DNA from: Gemmatimonas sp.
Lineage (GTDB): Bacteria; Gemmatimonadota; Gemmatimonadetes; Gemmatimonadales; Gemmatimonadaceae
Length of the DNA: 64,000 bases
Direction of reading: 5' to 3'
NCBI GenBank assembly: GCA_011390935.1
Contig: JAABRL010000019.1
Span: 1 to 64,000, forward strand
Shown here: positions 50,849-60,270 of the stretch, in pieces
Layout: every line of letters begins with the position of its first letter
Numbering within the stretch: the first letter of the stretch is position 1
Translations under genes and position numbers: made by a program
Notes under the pieces: model-generated
The model's input: the letters and a program-made list of their open reading frames with translations, nothing else
Told to the model about the DNA's origin: nothing
Databases searched by the model: none

Positions 50849-52026
50849 AAGCCGTCTGCTTTTCAGGACTGCGGGATATCACCGTAGAGACGGTGCCGGA
50901 TCCGGAGATCATTCTGCCGACGGACGCCATCGTGCGCGTCTCGAGCACCGCGATCTGTGGCAGTGATCTGCACTTGTACAACGGCTACAACCCGGCGATG
51001 AAGAAGGGGGACATCCTCGGACATGAGTTCATGGGCGAGGTGGTGGATATCGGGTCCGCCGTCAAGAAGCTCAGGATCGGTGACCGCGTGGTCGTGCCAT
51101 TCAACATTGCATGCGGTGCCTGCTACTTCTGCGAACGCCAGCAATACTCGGCGTGCGAGCTGAGCAATCCCAACGGGGTTGAATCAGCCGCACTGCTGGG
51201 GTACCCGGCGGGTGGGTTGTTCGGATACTCGCACATGTATGGCGGATACGCAGGCGGGCAAGCGGAATATGTGCGCGTGCCGTTCGCCGATGTGGGTCCG
51301 CTCGTGGTACCGCGTGACGTACCCGATGACCTGCTGCTCTTTCTCAGCGACATCCTGCCGACCGGCTACATGGCCGCCGAAAACTGCGACCTGCGTCCGG
51401 GCGCCACCGTCGCGATCTGGGGCGCTGGCCCGGTCGGACTGATGGCAGCACTGAGTGCGCAACTGCTGGGCGCCGAACAGGTCATCTGCATCGATGAAGT
51501 GCCCGAACGGCTCGAGCTGGCGTCGTCGCGTTGTGCGGCGCACACCATCAACTTCGCCGAGTGCGACGACGTGGTGGAACGCATCAAGGAGCTGACAGGT
51601 GGTCGCGGCCCCGATTCGGTGATCGATGCCGTGGGACTGGAAGCACACGGCACCGGGCTCATGGAGCTGTACGATCGCACGAAGCAGGCGCTGCGGTTGC
51701 AGACGGATCGCCCGAACGCGCTGCGTGAGGCGATCCAGGCCTGTCGCCCGGGCGGCACCGTGTCCATTCCGGGCGTGTACGCCGGTATCATCGACAAGAT
51801 GCCCATGGGTGTGGCCTTCGGCAAAGGTCTCACGTTCAAGATGGGGCAGACGCACACGCACAAGTACATGCGGACACTGCTCAACCATGTGCTCAAGGGT
51901 GACATCGATCCGAGTTTCGTGATCTCGCACCGCATCGGACTTGACGGTGCGGCTGACGCCTACCAGGCGTTCAACGACAAGCATGATGGATGCACCAAGG
52001 TCGTGATGTCCCCCGTCCCCGCGTGA
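50845..52026 (+). CDS. Zinc-dependent alcohol dehydrogenase (glutathione-independent formaldehyde dehydrogenase-like)
   Basis: The 393-residue protein has the medium-chain Zn fold: AICGSDLHLYNGYNPAMKKG, GHEFMGEVVDIGSAVKKLRI and the structural-zinc Cys cluster ACGACYFCERQQYSACE. The catalytic zinc uses Cys in AICGSD and the GHE motif, and the NAD loop is VAIWGAGPVGLMAALSAQLL. It is the branch of alcohol/threonine dehydrogenases that oxidise aldehydes or secondary alcohols with NAD. Its stop overlaps the start of the TonB receptor by four bases, so transcription may continue through. Confidence 0.88.
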   Translation: MKAVCFSGLRDITVETVPDPEIILPTDAIVRVSSTAICGSDLHLYNGYNPAMKKGDILGHEFMGEVVDIGSAVKKLRIGDRVVVPFNIACGACYFCERQQYSACELSNPNGVESAALLGYPAGGLFGYSHMYGGYAGGQAEYVRVPFADVGPLVVPRDVPDDLLLFLSDILPTGYMAAENCDLRPGATVAIWGAGPVGLMAALSAQLLGAEQVICIDEVPERLELASSRCAAHTINFAECDDVVERIKELTGGRGPDSVIDAVGLEAHGTGLMELYDRTKQALRLQTDRPNALREAIQACRPGGTVSIPGVYAGIIDKMPMGVAFGKGLTFKMGQTHTHKYMRTLLNHVLKGDIDPSFVISHRIGLDGAADAYQAFNDKHDGCTKVVMSPVPA

Positions 52027-54482
52027 TCCGAGCGGCTCTGTTCGCCCTGCTTGGTGCTGCGTCGTCGCTTCAGACGCAGTCCGTCAATGGAGCGATGATC
52101 GCACCAGGACAGGACGTTCGCGTCGCCGTGCAAGGCACCGTCGTCGACGCGCTGGGCCTGCCGATTGCAGATGCACGCGTTCGTGCGTACGCGGGTCTGG
52201 TGCGCACGGATGGTGCGCGCGCGCAGTGGCGTGACGCGATGTTTCCGGTGTCACGCGGCTCTCCACCGCTGGATCACACCACGACCGACGCTTCGGGTCG
52301 CTACGCGTTGCGTGTAGCGACTGAGCATGCCTTACGCGTGCATGTGATGGCGACTGGATATGCCCCCGTAGCGATCGACCTTGCGGTTGCCGAACAACAG
52401 CGACTGCCTGACGCCGTGTTGCGTCACCTCGGCACCCCGCTGCGCCACGTGACGATCACCGGCGCGTCCCCCGCCGCCATGGCCACGTTCGCAGGTGCAA
52501 CCACCGTGGTTGGGCGCGATGTGCTCACGGCGCGAGCACCCCTCACCGTCGCCGACGCATTGCGCTCCATTCCCGGTATGCACGCAGCAGATGAGGACCC
52601 CTTTGGGTTGGCACTGAACATCGGCATACGTGGGCTACCCCCGCGACGATCCTCGCGGACGCTGCTGCTCGAGGACGGGATGCCGATTCTGCTGGGGCCG
52701 TACGGTGACCCGTCGATGCACTATGCGCCGCCGCTCGACGTGCTCGAGCGAGTGGAGGTCGTCAAGGGTTCGAGCCAGATCGGGAACGGTCCGCAGACGG
52801 TGGGTGGGGTCGTGAACTTCGTCACACGTCAGGCGCCAACCGATGCGTCGACCGCGGATATCACACTCGGCGCAGGCGCCCGCGACCTGCGGAACGGCGC
52901 GCTGCGCCTCGGACTGGGCCGCAACGGACGCGGGATCGCGCTCGATGTGGTACATCGCGAGGGCGAGGGGGTGCGCCTCGAACAACGGCACCGGCTACAG
53001 CTGGTGTCGCTCAACGGTGTCACGCGCCTTGGCGACGCGCAAACGCTCCGCCTGAAGCTGTCCCGTTGGCAGGAACGGTCCGCGACATCAGAAACGGGAC
53101 TCACGCAAGATGAGTTCGCCCGTGAACCGCACGCACTGCGCTTCGCCGCCGCGGGGCGCTTCGACGTGACGCGACACGCCGCGCAAATGCTGCACGACGT
53201 GAACGGGGCGCGGGTACGCATGCGCACGAATGCCTTCGCCACCCAGACCTCGCGCGCGTCCTGGCGACAATCGGGGGAATCGGAAGAACGTCTCGGCGTG
53301 GACGACTACGAAGCGCAGTTCAACTGTCGTCCTGAAGCAAGCTCGTATCTCGAATGCGGGAATGAGGGACGCCCGAGAACGTACACCGTACTGGGCGTCG
53401 AGCCTCGCCTCACCGCCGAGTTCGTGCGTGAACACACCAGCCTGTTCCTGGAAGGCGGCGTGCGTGCCTACGCGGAGTTCGTGCGACGCCGTCAGTTCAC
53501 CGGAGCCACCCCGACCGCGCGCGAACAGAACGCTGAACTCACCCGCGACAACACGATCGACTCCCGCGTGCTCGCCGGCTTCACGCAGGCGCGACTTCGC
53601 CTGCGCGCGCTCACACTCGCCCCCGGGGTGCGGATCGAGCACGTCACGCAGCGAAACGCCAATCGATTTCCGGGGCAGGAGGCGGACGCGCGTCAGTCGT
53701 ATGCGCTGTGGCTTCCGGGGCTGGGCGCCACGCTCGCGGCCACGCACTCGCTGACGATCTTCGCCGGCGCGCACCGCGGGTTCGCACCACCGCGCCCGGC
53801 CGATGTCTACCGGCCTGCGCCCGGACAACCGGTCGTGCTGGTGGATCCGGAAACGAGCATGAATCTGGAGCTCGGGGTGCGCTACCTCCCGCTGCCGGGT
53901 GTCGACCTCGAAGCCACGACCTTCCGCATGCGATTCGCCAACGAGATCATCGAAGCGCCGGCGACGACTGGACAGCGTTTCATCAATGGAGGGCGCACAC
54001 TGCACGAAGGCCTCGAGGTCGGCTCGCGCATACGTCTGGCCGCATTGCACTCACGAGCGCCGGATGTCAGTGTGTCCGCGTCGTGGATGTGGTTGCCAAC
54101 GGCGCGCTTCGACGTGGGGGGCCGCCGAGATCCAGCGCTCATTGGCAACCGCCTGCCGTACGCGCCAAGACAGCTGCTGTCCACCAGTCTTTCAGTGGCG
54201 TTGCTGCGCGGGGCCATCGTGGGTGCAAGCTATGAGCACACCGGGGCGCAGTTTGCGGACGCGGCGAACAGCATCGTGGCTGACGAGAATGGACAGAGCG
54301 GCGTGCTGCCGGCCTACGGGGTCGTACATGCGTTCGCCAGCTACACCATTCCGCGATCGGGCATGACGCTTCGGACATCCATGCGCAACGTGCTTGATCG
54401 CACGTACATCACGCAGCGCAACGAGGGCATTCTCACCGGCACACGCAGGCTGCTGCGCGCCGAAGTACACTGGCGCTACTGA
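52023..54482 (+). CDS. TonB-dependent receptor (FecA-like)
   Basis: The 819-residue protein starts with GTG at 52023 overlapping the dehydrogenase stop. It has a signal (RAALFALLGAASSLQTQ) and a carboxypeptidase-regulatory-like domain (VQGTVVDALGLPIADARVRA). A plug follows (APLTVADALRSIPGMHAADE, NIGIRGLPPRRSSRTLLLED, ERVEVVKGSSQIGNGPQTVG) and a 22-strand barrel ends RLLRAEVHWRY. Ligand is likely an iron or metal chelate, from the FecA resemblance. It is convergent with the PQQ alcohol dehydrogenase operon, which in other bacteria may include a lanthanide receptor; this is only a suggestion. Confidence 0.85.
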   Translation: MIRAALFALLGAASSLQTQSVNGAMIAPGQDVRVAVQGTVVDALGLPIADARVRAYAGLVRTDGARAQWRDAMFPVSRGSPPLDHTTTDASGRYALRVATEHALRVHVMATGYAPVAIDLAVAEQQRLPDAVLRHLGTPLRHVTITGASPAAMATFAGATTVVGRDVLTARAPLTVADALRSIPGMHAADEDPFGLALNIGIRGLPPRRSSRTLLLEDGMPILLGPYGDPSMHYAPPLDVLERVEVVKGSSQIGNGPQTVGGVVNFVTRQAPTDASTADITLGAGARDLRNGALRLGLGRNGRGIALDVVHREGEGVRLEQRHRLQLVSLNGVTRLGDAQTLRLKLSRWQERSATSETGLTQDEFAREPHALRFAAAGRFDVTRHAAQMLHDVNGARVRMRTNAFATQTSRASWRQSGESEERLGVDDYEAQFNCRPEASSYLECGNEGRPRTYTVLGVEPRLTAEFVREHTSLFLEGGVRAYAEFVRRRQFTGATPTAREQNAELTRDNTIDSRVLAGFTQARLRLRALTLAPGVRIEHVTQRNANRFPGQEADARQSYALWLPGLGATLAATHSLTIFAGAHRGFAPPRPADVYRPAPGQPVVLVDPETSMNLELGVRYLPLPGVDLEATTFRMRFANEIIEAPATTGQRFINGGRTLHEGLEVGSRIRLAALHSRAPDVSVSASWMWLPTARFDVGGRRDPALIGNRLPYAPRQLLSTSLSVALLRGAIVGASYEHTGAQFADAANSIVADENGQSGVLPAYGVVHAFASYTIPRSGMTLRTSMRNVLDRTYITQRNEGILTGTRRLLRAEVHWRY

Positions 54483-54505
54483 TGCCCTGCGACTGTAGCG
54501 TGGAG

Positions 54506-54528
54506 CGCGTCGATGTCCTCGACGCGCC
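54506..54528. terminator. Hairpin between convergent TonB receptor and HbpS-like genes
   Basis: GCGCGTCGA at 54506-54514 and TCGACGCGC at 54520-54528 form a perfect 9-bp stem with a five-base TGTCC loop. It lies between the ends of two convergent genes, 24 bases after the receptor stop, so it may terminate both. There is no T-run. Confidence 0.65.
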
Positions 54529-54536
54529 CCACGCGT

Positions 54537-54932
54537 TCAGAGCGCCGCCGCCCCCGCCTCGGCGACCGCCTGATCCTGCTTGCCCACCCCCCCGCTGACA
54601 CCGATCGCACCGATCACCTTCTCGCCGCTCTTGAGCGGAATGCCGCCCGCGAAGATCATGACGCGTCCGCCGTTCGATGCGTGAATGCCGTAGAAGTCCT
54701 TGCCTGGCTGACTGAGCTCCGCCAGTTCCTTGGTCGAAATATCGAAGGCCCGCGACGTCCACGCCTTGTCGATCGCGATCTGCACGCTGCCCATCCAGGC
54801 CCCATCCATGCGGATGTGCGACACGAGACTGCCCCCCCCGCACACAACGGCGATGTTCATGGGCTGACCAATACGTGCGGCTTCGGCCTCTGCCGCTGCA
54901 ATGACGCGACGGGCAATGTCGAGTGTCATCAT
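54537..54932 (-). CDS. GlcG/HbpS-like heme-binding family protein
   Basis: The protein has MTLDIARRVIAAAEAEAARI, GQPMNIAVVCGGGSLVSHIR, MDGAWMGSVQIAIDKAWTSR, then AGGIPLKSGEKVIGAIGVSG and GVGKQDQAVAEAGAAAL, the full GlcG/HbpS fold (about 130 residues). Start at the first of two ATGs (54932). No signal peptide. Relatives bind heme or cobalamin and occur near PQQ alcohol dehydrogenase genes, as here, 79 bases downstream of the oxidase operon on the same strand. Confidence 0.82.
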   Translation of the reverse strand: MMTLDIARRVIAAAEAEAARIGQPMNIAVVCGGGSLVSHIRMDGAWMGSVQIAIDKAWTSRAFDISTKELAELSQPGKDFYGIHASNGGRVMIFAGGIPLKSGEKVIGAIGVSGGVGKQDQAVAEAGAAAL

Positions 54933-55010
54933 GTCTCTGATCCTCGTGGGAAAATGGGTTGAGGCACTCCGCCACACGCACGGTATGTGCGTGTGCGCGT
55001 GCGCCTCCCT

Positions 55011-55388
55011 TCACACCAGATCGCAGGGAGCGATCACGAAGCTGGCGATCCACGACAGCGCGATGATCGCCGTGAAGAGCGCACTGCTCCCAAGTCCGAC
55101 GGCGGCCACAAACGAGTTGGGATCATCCGCGCGCATACGTGCGTTCGACCGCGCATGCCATGCGCGCCATCCCACCCAGGTCCCCGCCGCCGCCAGTACC
55201 AGGGCGGCCCCGCTCAACACGTGCAGCAACCAGCTCGCGTTGTTGGCACACGCGAATCGCACCAGGGCAAAGCTTCCGATCAGATGTGCCAGCCACAACA
55301 AGGGTGCGACCGTGGTCGCGACGATGAGGTGGCGCGTCGTCGGCGACGGAATGATGTCGGGCGCCGGAGGCACCGCACTTGCTTCCAT
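55011..55388 (-). CDS. Small membrane protein at the end of the oxidase operon
   Basis: The 125-residue protein starts MEASAVPPAPDIIPSPTTRH and has three hydrophobic helices: LIVATTVAPLLWLAHLIGSF, WLLHVLSGAALVLAAAGTWV and LGSSALFTAIIALSWIASFV. Its ATG overlaps the stop of the subunit III gene. It occupies the place where subunit IV or an assembly factor is usually encoded, but no family is recognised. It probably associates with the oxidase. Confidence 0.65.
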   Translation of the reverse strand: MEASAVPPAPDIIPSPTTRHLIVATTVAPLLWLAHLIGSFALVRFACANNASWLLHVLSGAALVLAAAGTWVGWRAWHARSNARMRADDPNSFVAAVGLGSSALFTAIIALSWIASFVIAPCDLV

Positions 55389-55993
55389 CAGGACCACCTC
55401 GGCGACCAGTACAACACGACGTACAGCGGCACCCAGACGGCGACGACGAAGTGCCAGTACATGCCGTTGATGATCACACCCAATCGACGGGTGGAATCGA
55501 AGAACCCCCGCATCGCGAGCGTGGACACCACCACGGTTTTGGCGAGCAGCAGGAACACGTGCACGGAGTGGAAACCGATGATCAGCCACACGATCGAGCC
55601 GTAGGCATTGTCATCCCACATGTACGGCACGTTGGAATACTCCACCACTTTCAGCGTCAGGAAGACCACGGCCAGCGACGCAGCACCGATGATGCCGAGG
55701 CGCAAGCGACGCTGATCGTCATACTCTGCACCCTTGTCCGCCCAGTGCATGACCACACTGCTGACGAGCAACACGACGGTATTGATGGTCGGCAGCAGCA
55801 GGCTCGGTGGCTCGAACCCGCCAAGCGGCCACGTGAGACTCTGCGTCCTGAGATAGAAGTAGCTGGACACGAGCATGGCGAAGACGGCGGTCTCGATGGC
55901 AATCATGCCAAGCATCCCCCACCAGATCAGCCCATCGGTGCGAAGCGCATAGGGAGACAGGTGTCGGACATCGAGCGTAGGCTCGAACTTCAT
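55388..55993 (-). CDS. ctaE: Cytochrome c oxidase subunit III
   Basis: The 201-residue protein has five predicted helices, including LIWWGMLGMIAIETAVFAML, VSSYFYLRTQSLTWPLGGFE then LPTINTVVLLVSSVVMHWA, and ends with the conserved YGSIVWLIIGFHSVHVFLLL and YWHFVVAVWVPLYVVLYW. It is the small five-helix form of subunit III. It stabilises the proton-pumping core. The ATG at 55993 overlaps the end of the subunit I gene (ATGA), and it overlaps the following gene at its stop. Confidence 0.88.
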   Translation of the reverse strand: MKFEPTLDVRHLSPYALRTDGLIWWGMLGMIAIETAVFAMLVSSYFYLRTQSLTWPLGGFEPPSLLLPTINTVVLLVSSVVMHWADKGAEYDDQRRLRLGIIGAASLAVVFLTLKVVEYSNVPYMWDDNAYGSIVWLIIGFHSVHVFLLLAKTVVVSTLAMRGFFDSTRRLGVIINGMYWHFVVAVWVPLYVVLYWSPRWS

Positions 55994-57957
55994 GACGTGC
56001 CTCCCGACTTCCAGGGTGGTGTGCGCTCATCGTCACGAGGCCAGTTCCACCACGAGAGCACGAGAATGGCCAACAGCAACCCGATCGGCACCCACCAGAG
56101 GCTCCACAGCGTACCGATGAAGATCACCGACGACGCGAGCGCGAGCGTGAACGGGGCAAGACTCGGACGAGCGAGTACGGCCAGCCCCTGAATTTCGGCG
56201 TCGATGGCCGTGGTGGTGACGACCTCGCGACGATCACTGCGTACGCCGAACACCGAGGGCTGCACGCCGGGGCGCTCCTGGTCCCACAGCGGCCAGCGCG
56301 AGCTCACGATGGGGAGATGCGCGAAGTTGTACGGTGGCGGAGGCGACGGCGTGAGCCACTCGAGCGAATCGGCGTTCCAGGGATTGTCCCCGGCAATCGC
56401 GCCATGCTTCCGGCTGTGCAGCACATTGGCGATGAAGACCACGAATCCCGCGGCGATGATCCACGAGCCGACGGTCGCCAGCAGGTTCTCACCGTTCCAC
56501 CCCATGCCGCTGTCGTACGTGTACACGCGGCGCGGCATGCCGGCGAATCCCAACTGGTGCATCGGGAAGAACGTGACGTTGAACCCGATCAGCAGCAGCC
56601 AGAAGTTCCACTTGCCGAGCGTTTCCGAAAGCATGCGTCCGACGACTTTCGGATACCAGTAGTAGAACGCGCCGAAGAGCGGAAAGACCAGGCCGCCGAA
56701 GAGCACATAGTGAAAGTGCGCAACCACGAAGTAGGTGTCGTGCACCTGCGAGTCGAACTGTACCGAGGCCACCATGACTCCACTCAGGCCACCGATCACG
56801 AACACGCTGATGAAGCCGATCGCGAACAGCAGGGGCGACTTCAACACCGGCCGGCCCAACCAGAGCGTGGCGATCCAGCAGAAGATCTGCACCCCCGTCG
56901 GAATCGCGATGAGCATGCTGGCCGCGGTAAAGAACGACGAGCCAAGCTCGGGGACGCCCGTGGTGAACATGTGGTGTACCTACAGCCCGAAGCTGATGAT
57001 ACCGGTGGCAACGAGCGACACCGTGAGCGCGGTGTAGCCGAAGATCGGTCGGCGGGCAAACGCCACCACGATCGACGAAATGAAGCCCAGTCCCGGCATG
57101 AGGATGATGTAGACCTCGGGATGCCCGAACCACCAGAACAGATGTTGCCACAGCAGCGGATCACCACCACCGCTCGGCACATAGAACAGCGTGTCAGCCA
57201 TCCGGTCGAGTGCGAGCATGATGCTCGCCACGATCACGCCCGGCATCGCGAAGAGAATCATCATCGCCATCACGAGGATGGCCCAGACGAAGAGTGGCAT
57301 GCGATGCAGCGCCATGCCGGGAGCACGCTGCTTCAGAATGGTGACGACCAGCTCCACGGCGGCCACGAGTGCCGACAGCTCCACGAAGGTGATGATCGTG
57401 GTGTACATGTCGATCCGGGCGCCAGGCGAGTACTCCCGTCCGGAGAGCGTCGGATAGTTGAACCAGCCGGCATCGGGCGCCAACCCGAGGAAGAACGCGG
57501 TGTACAGTGACAGGCCACCGATCAGAAACACGTAGTAGCCGAACGCATTGAGCCGCGGAAACGACATGTCGCGCGTGCCGATCAGCAGCGGCGTCATGTA
57601 GATCGCAAACCCCTCTCCCATCGGGACGGCGAACAGGAACATCATGGTTACGCCGTGCATCGTGAAGAACTGGTTGTATTGCTCCGGCGAGAGCAGCGTG
57701 GCGTCGGGTGACATGAGCTGCAGCCGCATCACCAGCGCAAGCGCTCCGCCAAGCAGCAGGAACACGAAGGACGTCACGATGAACCGCAGACCAATGACGC
57801 GATGGTTCACGGCGCTGAACCAACCGCGCACGCCCGGCCCGGAGCCCCAGGTGCGGTCCAGCTCATCGTGATCGTCGTAGGACGGCGGCTTGGGATCGTG
57901 GGGTTCCGGTGCCGTGCGCAGTCGTTCCGACGTTGGGAGGTCTCGTGTGATCGCCAC
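55990..57957 (-). pseudogene. ctaD: Cytochrome c oxidase subunit I with an in-frame amber codon
   Basis: The reading frame from GTG 57957 encodes a 655-codon heme-copper oxidase subunit I with helices and all ligands: His in QFFTMHGVTMMF (101), the cross-linked HPEVY (His 279, Tyr 283), the CuB pair VHH (328-329), and the heme-binding HFH in YFVVAHFHYVLFG. Codon 326 (56980-56982) is TAG where the family has Trp (FGLWVHHM), caused by one G-to-A change. Upstream (325 aa) and downstream (329 aa) parts are intact and in frame. A C-terminal extension has two extra helices. Without read-through the oxidase would be non-functional; sequencing error is possible. Confidence 0.85.
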
Positions 57958-58931
57958 TAGCGGAGCCCCGACAGATATGCGACCAACGCGTTGAGTTCGT
58001 CGGCTGCGAGGGGCACCTTCGGCATGTGATTTCCCGGCTTGATGCCCTGCGGATTGAGCAACCACGCCGTCAACTCGGCAGGAGTGTTGGGACGTTCGCC
58101 AGCGGCAATCGTGCGCCGCCGAGCAAAGTGCGTGAGATCTGGACCGGCCTGCCCGTAGGCCATCGTGCCGCGAATGCTGTGGCAGGTGGCACACGGCTGC
58201 GCCTCGAATGTGCGCAAACCGGCCAGCGCGACAGAGTCGGCCGGCGAGCGTACCGGCTCCCGTTGTGCGGCAAGCCAGGCGTCGTACTCTTCGGGGGCGT
58301 GAACGATCACGGCCATCGCCATCTTGGTGTGCTGCACGCCGCAGAACTCCGCACACTGCGCCCGGTAGGTGCCGGGGCGCTCCGCCTTGATCCACAAATA
58401 GTTGTCGTGTCCCGGAATCAGATCCATCTTTCCGTGCAGGTTGGGCGCCCAGAACGAGTGAATCACATCGCGTGATCTGAGGCGGAGCCTGATCGAGCGT
58501 CCGGCGGGCAGATGCAGTTCATTGGCTGTGCGCACGATGCGCGCCGGCAGGGAGTCGAGATACCGCACTTCCCACCACCACTGCACTCCGGTCACTTCAA
58601 TCTCGGCGGCACCGTCGACGGCCAACCGAGCGGCCGCGCGACTTGTGCCGAGACTCAGCGCAAACGTGACCAGCAGAATCGCGGTCGTGGCGATCACCGC
58701 TACGCCGACCCATCGCGTCGCTTGCTGATCGGCGGCCGGATCGGTGCGCGCCGCGAACGCGATCGGGTCGGCAACGGCCGTGATGCGCAGATGCCGTGCG
58801 AGTGACCAGCCAAGCGCGGCGAGCACCGCCACGAGCACGAGCGTTGCCATTGCGAGCATCGCCCACCACAGCGCGGCCACGGCGCTGCCGCCGACACCGG
58901 CCGGATCCAGTGCCGACTGCCACCCCGTCAC
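57957..58931 (-). CDS. ctaC: Cytochrome c oxidase subunit II with fused cytochrome c (caa3 type)
   Basis: The 324-residue protein has two N-terminal helices (WWAMLAMATLVLVAVLAALG, VGVAVIATTAILLVTFALSL). The CuA domain includes VTGVQWWWEVRYLD, the His in VIHSFWAPNLHG (158) and the CuA loop CAEFCGVQHTKM (Cys 193, 197, His 201, Met 204). The C-terminal cytochrome c has CATCH (247-251) and a Met in GNHMPKVPL. It receives electrons from the soluble cytochrome and passes them to subunit I. Its TAG stop overlaps the subunit I GTG, so TAG is used as a real stop here. Confidence 0.9.
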   Translation of the reverse strand: MTGWQSALDPAGVGGSAVAALWWAMLAMATLVLVAVLAALGWSLARHLRITAVADPIAFAARTDPAADQQATRWVGVAVIATTAILLVTFALSLGTSRAAARLAVDGAAEIEVTGVQWWWEVRYLDSLPARIVRTANELHLPAGRSIRLRLRSRDVIHSFWAPNLHGKMDLIPGHDNYLWIKAERPGTYRAQCAEFCGVQHTKMAMAVIVHAPEEYDAWLAAQREPVRSPADSVALAGLRTFEAQPCATCHSIRGTMAYGQAGPDLTHFARRRTIAAGERPNTPAELTAWLLNPQGIKPGNHMPKVPLAADELNALVAYLSGLR

Positions 58932-59446
58932 GGTCGCCCTCCGGTGTGAGTGCCCTGATCAGTCGGCCCCTGTTGGGTGGCCTCGGCTTCCGCCGATGGT
59001 GCATCGGCCGAGAGCGTTCGCACATACGCGGCGAGCTGCCACGCGCTTTGCACCGTGATCTTGCCCTCGTACACCGGCATGCCGTTGGGACGGCCCTGCA
59101 TGATCGACTGGTAGATCTGCATGGACTCGCCGCCGTAGATCCAATCGCGATCCGCGAGTGGCGGACCGATGCCACCGCCGCCGAGTGTGCCATGACAACC
59201 CGCGCAATTCATCCAGCTGTAGAGGCGCTGTCCTTCGGCAATTTCGCGAACATCGCCCTCATACGGATTGGGCGTGATTTCGAGACGGGTGGTGGTGCCG
59301 GCTTCAAGCGTACTCGTGCGCCACTTGGATTGGCGTTCGGCAAGTTCGTTCGTTTCGGGCAGGGCGGGTGCTTCGCGCTGGCAAGCCGCGACGAACAGCA
59401 GCGCGGCGCTGAACAGCATGCCTCGTGGTGTGCCGGATGTCGTCAT
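58928..59446 (-). CDS. Lipoprotein c-type cytochrome
   Basis: The 172-residue protein has a lipobox ending LLFVAAC (Cys about 22) and a mono-heme class I cytochrome with MNCAGCHGTLGGGGIGPPLA, a WIYGGESMQIYQSIMQGRPN segment and the ligand Met in GMPVYEGKI. It is membrane anchored on the periplasmic side. Its ATG-stop overlap with the subunit II gene (ATGA) and position after the XoxJ gene suggest it carries electrons from the PQQ dehydrogenase to the oxidase. Confidence 0.88.
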   Translation of the reverse strand: MTTSGTPRGMLFSAALLFVAACQREAPALPETNELAERQSKWRTSTLEAGTTTRLEITPNPYEGDVREIAEGQRLYSWMNCAGCHGTLGGGGIGPPLADRDWIYGGESMQIYQSIMQGRPNGMPVYEGKITVQSAWQLAAYVRTLSADAPSAEAEATQQGPTDQGTHTGGRP

Positions 59447-60270
59447 GGTGCCATCCCGGCGATGCGGGTCGCCGTCACCCGTGGCACATGGTAGTCATCG
59501 AGCAGCTGCGCAATCTCCACCCGCCGGCGCTGTATCACGGCGTCGAGTTCATCACGCAACGCGATGTCTTCGCGCCGGACCGCCATGGAGATGTCGAACA
59601 CCATGGGCAGGAACGGCACATCGATCTGCGGGAGCACCGGCACGAGCGTGAGCGGTACCGCAGCACGACTGGCGTGGTACCCGGCCATCGCGCCCCAGGC
59701 GATGGCCACATCGATCTCGCTGCTGGCGACTGCGTCGACGATGCGGGCGGGCGGTGCCGGCTTGGAGTAGTCGCCGTACACGGTGTAGCCGCGCACATTG
59801 TGGATGATGCCGCGCTGCGCCAGTGCGTGCGCGGGCGGCGCGTTGGCGTAGTCATCGCCGATCATCTGCACGCCGACTCGAAGGACGCGGAGCGCCGGAT
59901 CGTCAAGCGAGCGAACCGTGCTCGCCACTTCGCGTCGGGTGACAAACACGTAGGTCGATCGGTAGTACGGACGCGTGGTCAGCGCCATTTCCATGGCCGA
60001 CGGCAGCCCCATCACCACATCACAGCGGTGCTCGCCCAGTGTGCTGCGAATGAAGCCACGCCGCTGCGCCCACCAGGTGTACTCCACGCGCGCCTTCATG
60101 TCCGAGGCGACCAGCTCTGCGAGAGCGTTCTCGAAGCCCTCGCCCTGCGCATTGGAGAACGGCATGTTGTTGGGATCGGCACACACGCGCAGGATCCGCG
60201 ACGTTTCTGCGCACCCGGCAAGGCTCATCGCGAGCGGCACGACCACCATGCCGACAAGACGTGTCCTCAC
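59443..60270 (-). CDS. xoxJ: XoxJ-like periplasmic binding protein (quinoprotein dehydrogenase-associated), lipoprotein
   Basis: The 275-residue protein has a lipobox ending MSLAGC (Cys about 20). The type 2 binding fold follows: ILRVCADPNNMPFSNAQGEG, FENALAELVASDMKARVEYT, WWAQRRGFIRSTL, RCDVVMGLPSAMEMALTTRP, YYRSTYVFVTRR and VASSEIDVAIAWGAMAGYHA. This matches the XoxJ/MoxJ family, encoded with PQQ methanol-type dehydrogenases and thought to help them mature. It overlaps its neighbours on both sides by four bases. Confidence 0.85.
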   Translation of the reverse strand: MRTRLVGMVVVPLAMSLAGCAETSRILRVCADPNNMPFSNAQGEGFENALAELVASDMKARVEYTWWAQRRGFIRSTLGEHRCDVVMGLPSAMEMALTTRPYYRSTYVFVTRREVASTVRSLDDPALRVLRVGVQMIGDDYANAPPAHALAQRGIIHNVRGYTVYGDYSKPAPPARIVDAVASSEIDVAIAWGAMAGYHASRAAVPLTLVPVLPQIDVPFLPMVFDISMAVRREDIALRDELDAVIQRRRVEIAQLLDDYHVPRVTATRIAGMAP

